This document shows positions 56,292 through 64,000 of a stretch of DNA of 64,000 nt, piece by piece. Within the stretch, counting starts at the first letter, position 1, and the number at the start of each line of letters is the position of its first letter. The position numbers were made by a program, and so were the translations under genes. The stretch spans positions 1 to 64,000 of the forward strand of contig JACGCN010000010.1 of the NCBI GenBank assembly GCA_014905825.1, written 5' to 3'. Source of the stretch: Lyophyllum atratum (taxonomy: Eukaryota > Basidiomycota > Agaricomycetes > Agaricales > Lyophyllaceae). The notes under the pieces are model-generated. The model was not told the DNA's origin. It saw nothing but the letters and a program-made list of their open reading frames with translations, and did not search any database.

Positions 56292-56381
56292 CCCCACAAC
56301 GACTTTCCAAGGTTGTTGTTCATCCAACCCTAACCCCCACAACGACTTTCCAAGGTTGTTGTTCATCCCACCCTAACCCTA
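56292..56381 (-). repeat. Two 43-bp repeats containing CCCTAACCC
   Basis: Units at 56292-56334 and 56335-56377 each contain ACAACGACTTTCCAAGG and GTTGTTGTTCATCC, and end with ACCCTAACC. The second is followed by CCCTAACCCT (56371-56380). They form the last codons of the NB-ARC gene. Confidence 0.85.
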
Positions 56382-58394
56382 CTTCAAGCTTCTCGGCCTC
56401 ATTCAAGCGGCCCTGACTATGATACGTCAACGCCAGGGTTTCCATACTTTGAAGTGTCTCGTGGTGCTCCTCGCCAAGTATCCTTTCCCTCGCATCCAGG
56501 ACTCTCACTGATAGCTTCTCCGCTTCTTCAAATCGACCCAGTTGGCGATATGTCGTTGCCAGATGTGCCATAAACTTGAGAGTGTAGATATGTTCGTCGC
56601 CAAGTACCCGTTTCGCCACCTCGGTCACTGTAACCTGAAGCTTCTCGGCCTCCCAGAATCGACCGTTTTCGCAGTATACCACCGAAAATATTCCTAATAA
56701 AAAGAATGGCATGTCCTTGCTGTATCGCAGTACAGCATCAACCTGGGGCTGAAGCATCCGGCGTAACCTCACGCCTTCAAGATCATAGAGTGGCGGTATC
56801 GACTGTGCCACCAGATAGTGTGCGCATGCTTGGATGGGAAGGTCGTTCTCGGCCATTGTGCGCATCCAGGTGTGTACCAGTGGATGAATAGAGAACACCA
56901 TATTCACGTCATCAAAGTCTATGAGTGAGTATGACCTCACGTCAGCCACCATTTCTTGAAAAAGATATGGGTCCCAGTTCCCGTCAGGCGCCAGGAAGTT
57001 ACTGAGGAAATCCGCCAGTGGTACCAGCTCCTCCCATTCACTACTGGAATGTACTGCGGCCGAAGATGCCTCGAACATTTCCTCGGAAAGACCATCGTGA
57101 TGCAGGAATGAGCAGATTCGCAAGAATGTGGCTGCTACTGGCTGCAGAAGGTCTACGCTCATTTGCCAAGTTGTATGCACTGTCCACCGGTAATCATCAT
57201 GCTTCTGTCCGGGCTCTTTCTTCCAGAGCTCGACTCGGTTCCTCTTATATAGCTCGAGGTAGCTGCTGAGATTCCCGGTCTTTGTAATGTACGCGCCGGC
57301 CTGTACAACTGCGAGAGGAAGACAACCTAGCTCCTTTACGCAAAATCGCGTCAATGATCCACTGTGAAGTGATCGCAAATCGGTACTTACATTCACAATT
57401 GTGGTGGCTTGGTCGCGTGTATCGTAGGTGACATTATCATTTCGAGAGACCATGCCTAGGAGGAGATCTCTAGCCTCCTCCTCGTCCAAATGTGTGACCC
57501 TGAAGCCTGCGTTCGGCGCGTGGATACATAATTCTGGGTTTCTCGTCGTAATGAGGATATTACCATGAGAACAGGGCGGGAAAAATTGGGAAAGATCTAC
57601 AGTGATGTCGTCCGCGTTATTGAATAGGATAAGCCATTCCTCGCATTCGTTGACAAGCCAGCGCAGCGCGTCGCCTGCTGATTTGCCAATCTTCTTGGCT
57701 AGAGAGATGTTTTCTAAATCTGTGTTGATGGTGTCGATAGTGCTTGCGTCGATGAAAAAGACCTGGGAGAAGCTGAGATCGATCATGACTCATGAGCTCG
57801 ACGCACTTTCGAGAAGGGTTGAAGTTGACACACCGTTGTGTCTCAGCGCATATTTCGACAAACCGGTATCCTGTCTGAGTCTTTCCTACTCCTCCGAGCC
57901 CGTACAGAACACAGACGTGCCGGTTACCAACAGCACTCAGAAAATAAGCCATCATGTCATTGAGAATATTCCGTCGACCAGTAAAGAGATGGGTTGGGGG
58001 TGGGCAGCGTTTATAATTGACCTCTGCATAACTGATACATCAGAGGCAGCGCGGTCAGAGAGATCCGAGGCATACCTGTCGAATCCCGATTCATTGCAGC
58101 ACCAGCTGGTGCAGAACCGTAATTCACGATGTAGTCGCCGCCGACAGCAATGAACGTGCAATCATGTTGACTGAAGTTATGCGCGAGAGGGAAAAAATTA
58201 ATCGTTTCAGACGTGGGGCCACTGTTCGCAGAAACTGCGCCTGAAGCGAGCGACTGGCTAGTGATCACGGGCACTGGGGAGCTGTCGGGTGAGTTTGCAG
58301 CTTCGATCACTATGCTCCCGTTTGTTCGCGAGTGAGGATCGTGTGCCGCTTCTGGCGCATTCGCACCCATACACTGAGCCATATCTATATCCAT
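56320..58394 (-). CDS. NB-ARC/TPR STAND protein (NLR-like), C-terminus replaced
   Basis: Fungal NOD-like signalling NTPase. Exons 58394-58076, 58023-57834, 57772-57391 and 57333-56320; three introns of 52, 61 and 57 nt (the last stays open if unspliced). The product is about 634 aa. An N-terminal ~90-residue Ser-rich part ends in FSQHDCTFIAVGGDYIVN, a Gly/Asn motif common before mushroom NTPase domains. CPPPTHLFTGRRNIL leads into the P-loop LYGLGGVGKTQ, then FFIDAST, WLILFNNADD (Walker B), ILITTRN and ELGCLPLAVVQAG (GLPL-type), then a winged-helix-like region. TPR/kinesin-light-chain repeats follow (YTLKFMAHLATTYRQLGRFEEAEKL, ETLQSMETLALTYHSQGRL). The third repeat stops after EAEKLE and runs into 43-bp telomere-like repeats, ending about 20 codons later. 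The motor looks intact; the sensor array is truncated. Confidence 0.8.
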
Positions 58395-58867
58395 AGTAAC
58401 GGATGTTGAGTAACTGGTTCAAAGAGCCTTGCAGATCGTTTGCTAGTTTGTAGGGTTAGAACCAAGACAGGCGTTCCCATTGTACATAGGCTTTGCTTGA
58501 CGGATACGTGCCTGTTCCTGGCATGGCAGTGTTGAGGGGGTGGCGATCGATAACGAACTCCGCCTGTCTGATCGTTGTACAAGTACAGTAAATTATAACT
58601 GGTTGGAGTGAGTCGTCAAGCCGCTCGTAAATGGATGAAGAATGTGTAACATCGGACCCGGTTTTGAACAATTGTCGTCGCGTGAGGAGAGAAGAAAAGA
58701 TAAGCAAAGCAAAGGCTGCACGCATTCCTTACTCTGTGACCCTGAGCATCCGATCGCACAACACCCGCATCACTTGCATTGATACCTGATGATGGTCATG
58801 TCAATGTCAATCCTCTGCTCATCGGCTCAATCCGCTGGTCGTCCGGGGTGAGCACTCGTAGGTCTAC

Positions 58868-61352
58868 CTAACACGAGCACTGCCGAACAGCGGACGAGAG
58901 CTTAGCAGTAGGAGGGCTCGAAGAAATTGGCAGACGCGGTAGCGCCGGCGGACGTGCCAGACCTGAAGGCGGCGGCGAAGTGCTCCCTATGTCCATCCCA
59001 TTCACGCCATGTGCCCCAGACTCCTTATCCCTCACCACATCCTTCGGCACTTCCTTCTCCCTCACCACATCGTTCGCTACTTCCTTCACCCGCTCCTCCA
59101 CCCCCAACCCCACAGTCTTCACCACCGGCGACGCCTCCACACTCCGTGGGACACTCCCCGCTGCACTCGCACTCGCACTCTCAGACTCGCTCACCACGAC
59201 TGTCTTCTCCTCCTCCTCCTTCCGCTTCTGTTTGCGCAGCATATAGTCCCTGAGGGACATCTTCACCTTCGGGACCGGCGCTGGCGGCGGAGTGAGCGTT
59301 CGAACGTGGATGGCGGATGGAGTGGGCGACCGTTGTACGTCCGATGGGGGTGGTGATGGAGGTGGAGTTGGGGTGCGTTTCGTTTCGACCAGCGACGGAG
59401 TTGACTCGGGGAGAGGTGATGGATGTCGTACTTCCAGAGGGTCAACGGACTGAAGAGTAGCCTGCGGGGGCGGCGTCGGTGTCGGCGAGAACAGTTTCCT
59501 CGACAGGAGGCCCAAGAGGTTGAGCTGCCATCGAGCCTTCTGCTTCTGAGGCAGACGGGAGCGTGACCGAGCCGCCATCAACGGACATGGCGGATACTCC
59601 ATCAGCGAGCGCGACCGTCGCCGACTTTCCACACCGTGTATGTGTTCATCTTCCGCTGGTACAGGACAAGCGGGAGACGGGGAAGGCGGTGGCGATTCCG
59701 GTGACAAAATCGTCGGCTCCCGCATTGATACTTCACCCACCCCTCCTTCCGAGCCCATATCCGCCTCCTTATCAACATCTATATCATCCTCACTATCTCC
59801 CGTCAACACCTCTCCTTCACTCTTCTCTTCCTCCTGCTCTTCCCCATAATCCACCGCGCGCTCTCTCCATCGTCGCTGTCAGGATGCGGAGGCACGCTGG
59901 GAGCTTCCAGTGTTACGAGCCTCCGAAGAGGACTTCGCAGGAGCTGCGGCGACTCCATCGTATCCGCAGACTCCCCACTCCTGGCCCCGCTGATACTGCT
60001 GCGAAGTTGGGAGACGACGGGCATGACGAGCGACAGTCGTGCAAAAGACGCGGAGGGCGAGTCCGTTGAGGTTGGTAGCAAGGGTTTGCCGAGCGTAGAC
60101 GTCGGTACAGGGTGTCGGCGTAGCGCGGAGGGCGAGGTGGAAGGTAGTGGGTGAGTCGATAGCGCTGGTGATGGACTTGGGCTCGAAGTTGACGCTAGCG
60201 TCGAGTTTGGTGGAGGGACGGATGGAGATGGCGAGCGCGGAGCCGGGGACGGGGATAATGGAGAATACATAGCATCTCTAGACCTTGTAAGCAAGGCAAA
60301 CCGACCAAGACCAAAAACAAACGCACCATCGCGAGTCGAGACATCTCTATTGACCACTATAGCCATTTTCTCCACATCCTTCTCCTCAGGTGTGGTTTCA
60401 CGCGCAGTTTCGGCTCGCGCAGGTAGCAGGGACGCCATGCTTGGTGGCGGAGTCGACCTCGTACTGAGAACCGAAGTCGACTCAGGCATCGGCTCGGGTT
60501 CCGGTAGAGCTTCAGCCGGCGACGCTGAACGCCGCGCAGGCGAAAGAGAAGGTTGATGATCTGAAGCTGCTTCACGCGTTAGACATACCCACAAACATAA
60601 CATCGAATGCCAACACACCTATCGCGTCAGGGTTCACCTGCCCGTTCTCCGACTCCTGCCATAGATGGGTCTTCAACGATGGAGAAAGCGATGCCCTTGC
60701 TGGACATTCATAACGATCCGGAGCTTCAGTCCAAAAGAGTCAGCTACATCGCAAAATACGAAGTTGAGGAGAACAGCTTACAAATCACGTGACACGCGTC
60801 CTCCTGGAGCCTCAACTCCCTCTCGGGAACGTGGAGGGGGGACAGAGCGCGCGTAGGTTGAGGGGCGAGGTCTTGTAGTGCGGCCGCTGCTATACATCGA
60901 TGTCAGAAAGTCTATCAGTGAAGAAAAGTGAGCTGGCGAACCTTCAAGACGTCGAGCGTCCTCCGCAACCTCCAGCTCCTCATCGACCTCCAGCTCGCGC
61001 ACACCCCTTCCCTTCCCATCCACCTCCGCCTCACACCACGAGTCCCAACTGAACCTAAAACCAATCAGTCTCCTTCGACCCCCAAAGCCACAAATCCACC
61101 CACCCTGCATATCCACATCCCTCCCAATCTACTGCCATCGTGCTCCTCTACCCCTTCTCCATCCCGCACGGCGGTCTCCCACGGCGCCTCCGCCTCCTTG
61201 TGTATCCATCGTTTCCGCATCTCCGGCGGCATCTTGTCCTCCACCTCAGGCTCCGAGGGATCCGGCGGTCCTAGCTCCTGCGTCGCGAAATGGGGGTGAC
61301 GATGGTGTTGTTGTCGGTGGTGGCGTCGATCCCCATGTTGTTCGGGATCCAT
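58868..61352 (-). CDS. SET3-like C-terminal region, low complexity
   Basis: Several Pro/Ser-rich segments read on the minus strand: EVEDKMPPEMRKRWIHKEAEAP near 61.25 kb; a long Ser/Pro segment 60618-59890; then, after a CAG acceptor at about 59871, RRWRERAVDYGEEQEEE and an acidic stretch; and VPKVKMSLRDYMLRKQKRK near the end. The KVKMSL(K/R)D motif is what I recall from the C-terminus of basidiomycete Set3 proteins, subunits of a histone-deacetylase complex. The PHD and SET domains that should precede it were not found in 61.4-62.3 kb, so the gene is 5'-truncated, or the model is wrong. Exon joins between these segments were not all fixed. Confidence 0.4.
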
Positions 61353-61399
61353 AGGCGGCGGGCGTAACGGGTGAACTGGGACCGAAATCTCGTCAGCAG

Positions 61400-62344
61400 G
61401 AGCCCGCAGATCTGTATCTGCGAAAGGAAGTGGTCAGGTTATGGGCTCATGGGAACACCGAGCTGCTTGAGCGTCGCGCAAAGATCGTTTTCGAAGGTAA
61501 TCACATAGTCAAAGAAGCAACATGGAAGCGCCAGCGCATGCGAATACGGCGCGCTGAGCGGTACGTGTCTCAATGTCTCCAGGATGCCAACAAGACGGAG
61601 GCCCCGAAGCACCCGCCGGAAATGCTCGATGCAAAGATTGTGCAAAGATGTTGGTGGAGGAAAACACCGGAATTGGTTCAATGGCGACCTGTGCGATAAG
61701 ATAAGATCCGGTCAGATGTTGATGCCACGCGTTTTGAATCCCTCTACAGTCGCAGAACCATCAGCTTGAACTGCTGCCACAGGGAGACTGACAGACTTCG
61801 GACATGCAGTAACAGTCCTTCAATCTCCTTATGCTGTCTCCCCGCGCCATCGTCTCCCCAGCACCTTGCTCTGACTCATCCACCGGACAATCATCCACCA
61901 TGGCACCAAACACATCTCACTGACATACTAGAGCTGTCGAAAATCGATGTCGCCTTGCAAGGAAACTACAGGTACATGATTGAACAAGACAGAGGTGCGC
62001 TAATTCTCCGACATTTTTGATTCGCAGCAGGGTCGGAGAGACACAACGCTGACTGCACATGGAGAGGATGGAGCTGAAGGCCTTCGGTGTGTACAACCGC
62101 GGGCGACTTGTCGTAGATGGGAGATGGTGGGATGTGATAATAGTTAAAACAGACTGGGATGAACAACTGAACGAAGGCGCAGATCATCACGAATCCCCAC
62201 GTCGCAAGCAATATTTCTGTGTTTCCCGCTGGAAGGGAGCAGGAGAAGATAAGACGGCCGGTGCCAAAGTCAAGCAGGGCGCACCGAGACGTTCCCCCCA
62301 CCAGATGAAACGGGGCATTCCACACTCTCGCTAAAATACCTATC
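61400..62344 (-). other. Possible membrane-protein relic
   Basis: Minus-strand readings include a hydrophobic segment (EILLATWGFVMICAFVQLF, about 62.22 kb) and CCFFDYVITFENDL (about 61.53 kb). The latter recalls the first helix motif of mushroom DUF6533-type membrane proteins. The pieces do not join into one frame. Confidence 0.25.
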
Positions 62345-63686
62345 TCAGTCCCGCAAATCGACGACTACAGCCTGAAATCCCGGGCCCCCAAACGGCACCC
62401 GGTGCGTCCCCCGCCACGCCCCCCGCCCCGCCGGGAATGTCGCCGCATTGACAAATACTGTCTCCTCCGCCGCCACGTCCGCATCCATGTCCATTCCTCC
62501 CGTTCCTCCCGCCCCCACTTCCTCTACAAAGGGCACATCCAGATCCGTAAAGTCGTCGTCTGCTTCATGGTTCTTGTTCTGGATGACTGGCGGTTCCGAC
62601 GCACCGGCGCCATCCCAAGCGTGTACAGTGGCACCGCGGGCCTCGTGGATGTGGCCGAAGAGATGGATGCGGGGGCGGAGAGTGGGGAGACGGGCACGGA
62701 GGGCTTCGCAGCCTGCGAGGTTGCCTCCACGGGTGATGTCAAATATACCGGAGGGAGGGCCGTGTGTTAATCTGTTGAAGGGTGATGTCAGTGGGGGGTC
62801 GAAAGGTGGAAAGAGGATATGGGAGAAGGAGGAGAGGTAAACCAAGGTACCCCATCGACGTAGCTACAGATGAAAAGAACCGAAAAACGTACAATATGTC
62901 GGTCTTGGGAAACTTCTCGACAAGAGCTGCGTATTAGAAATGCATCAACGGCCTAGTGCAGTGAATGTTACAATGTATTCATACCTTCACCCTCGTCGCG
63001 GGGATAATTGAACGCCCAGTCGTAGAAGTAAGGCGACCACTGGTGAGGTATGGATCAACACAAGAACCATGCGCTATCGTAAACGGGAGCCGCACCGGCG
63101 AGCCATAAATACTCCACGTCCGTCCATCGGGCTTCGTTTGAAAGGTGTGTGAAGAGTCTTGCAAATAGACTAGGCCGGCTGCCTGAGCGCGAGATCCAAC
63201 GAGGAGCTCAAGGATCGATGCCACGTCCTATAGGAGGTGTACATATTCAGCATTACGAAAACATGGAGGATGACGAGGACATACCTGTTTCCCGATATCT
63301 CGATGCCATTTCATGTGGGTGTGCTCATACCAGTCGGATTGCAAAGTAAGGTCATGGTTGCCTGCGATAATTCTGTACAAACAGCTCAGGCGGGCGTTAC
63401 GACACGGCAGCAAATGAACTCACATCTTGACCTTGTGTGGAAGGGAATACAGCCACTCCATCGTCTTCTCAAATTCGGCTAGTGTGCCGCGGTTTGTAAG
63501 ATCGCCACTGTGCAGCAGCACATCGCCATCAGGCACGTTGAAGGAGCGGGTGTGGGTGTCACTTATGCAGACGAAACGCGTCCATGCTGGAGATGGGACT
63601 GGTGGGAGCGTTTCGGGGTCGTACTCAGCATAGACAACGGAGGCGGGGGTGGTGATGGTGCAGGATGTATATTGAACCGCCGTCAT
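62345..63686 (-). CDS. Calcineurin-like metallophosphoesterase (332 aa)
   Basis: Six exons: 63686-63424, 63372-63285, 63227-63096, 63039-62985, 62926-62893 and 62771-62345, with all phases consistent (999 nt). Metal-binding motifs occur in order: CISDTHTRSF (DxH), LLHSGDLTNRG (GDxx), IIAGNHDLTL (GNHD), LLTHGPPSGI (H) and HLFGHIHEARG (GHxH). YGSP|WSPYFYDWAFNYPRDEGE spans an intron and is typical of the UPF0046/MPPED-like fungal group. It probably hydrolyses a phosphodiester or phosphomonoester; the substrate is unknown. The C-terminal ~120 residues include an acidic insert. Complete and apparently functional. Confidence 0.9.
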
Positions 63687-64000
63687 TGTTGTGATTGAGA
63701 GTGATCGGGGAGTGCCGGTTATTTGTACAAGACGCCTTCGATGCCATGTCCTCCGAGGTTGTCTCTTGACTCACGCTGCTCTCCACCCCGACCGACGTCC
63801 TCGCATTGTATATTGCCTCTACTTGAACCTAACATCGCGCCTAAACTCGGTAAAGCATATCCTCATAGCCTCTTTTCTGGGTTCATTATTCACCGAGTTT
63901 CCTTTACGTCTTCGACCAAATAACCTGTGAAGTAACTAGTAGAAGGCCCAACCGATTCCTGGTGTGTCGGAGGCACGCTGGGGCACGATTGGAAATAGAA
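63687..64000. other. Upstream flank of the phosphoesterase, nothing else seen
   Basis: Promoter side of the metallophosphoesterase gene. No feature was recognised up to the window edge. Confidence 0.4.

Noticed and set aside
61400..62344. SET and PHD domains expected upstream of the SET3-like C-terminus
   Set aside because: No zinc-finger Cys/His pattern or SET signature (such as NHSC or GEE-type motifs) was found on the minus strand here.

Overview
The window is nuclear DNA of a filamentous basidiomycete, most likely an Agaricomycete. The evidence is genes broken by many 45-65 nt introns with GT(A/G)NGT donors and YAG acceptors, F-box and NB-ARC/TPR (STAND) genes of mushroom type, a TET/JBP-type dioxygenase, and lineage-specific orphan proteins. 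No protein was database-searched. Family calls rest on motifs read by eye, and gene models were joined by hand by checking splice sites and phases.

Region 1 (about 2.3-25.7 kb) is an accessory island. From the left it holds a TET/JBP-like 2-oxoglutarate dioxygenase (minus), an orphan 489-aa protein (minus), a JmjC-like protein (plus), a large orphan protein (minus), a small acidic protein with a nuclear localisation signal (plus), an F-box-like protein (minus), a C2H2 protein (minus), and a ~1.8-kaa protein (minus). The last reads as an OrsD-type zinc domain, a tyrosine-recombinase-like domain, a RecQ-type DEAH helicase and a Cys-rich tail. That gene sits at the right edge and points inward. 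It is preceded by two identical 27-bp imperfect palindromes 312 bp apart. The layout recalls the captain-plus-cargo plan of Starship giant transposons, and I propose this as the candidate undescribed system. The element boundaries were not found.

Region 2 (25.7-29.5 kb) is non-coding and repeat-rich. It includes a ~165-bp satellite whose units each carry inverted arms. Region 3 (29.5-38.5 kb) has a small aminoglycoside-phosphotransferase-like kinase, a tRNA-like relic, F-box genes and an NmrA/EasG-type NAD(P)-binding protein.

Region 4 (39.3-52.5 kb) holds two copies of one segment that contains the 5' end of a TCF25/Rqc1-like gene and a divergent neighbour. The left copy was hit by two transposons: a complete 3,655-bp autonomous TIR element (39801-43455) encoding a 955-aa transposase-like protein, and a 653-bp MITE (43765-44417). 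The right copy preserves both empty sites, which fixes the element ends and target duplications. The right TCF25 copy is itself cut off at about 51.84 kb.

Region 5 (54-56.4 kb) is a hairpin-studded tract around an orphan ORF, with telomere-like CCCTAA motifs. It abuts the 3' end of an NB-ARC/TPR gene whose repeat array ends in these repeats. The right end has a low-complexity SET3-like C-terminal gene and an intact six-exon metallophosphoesterase.
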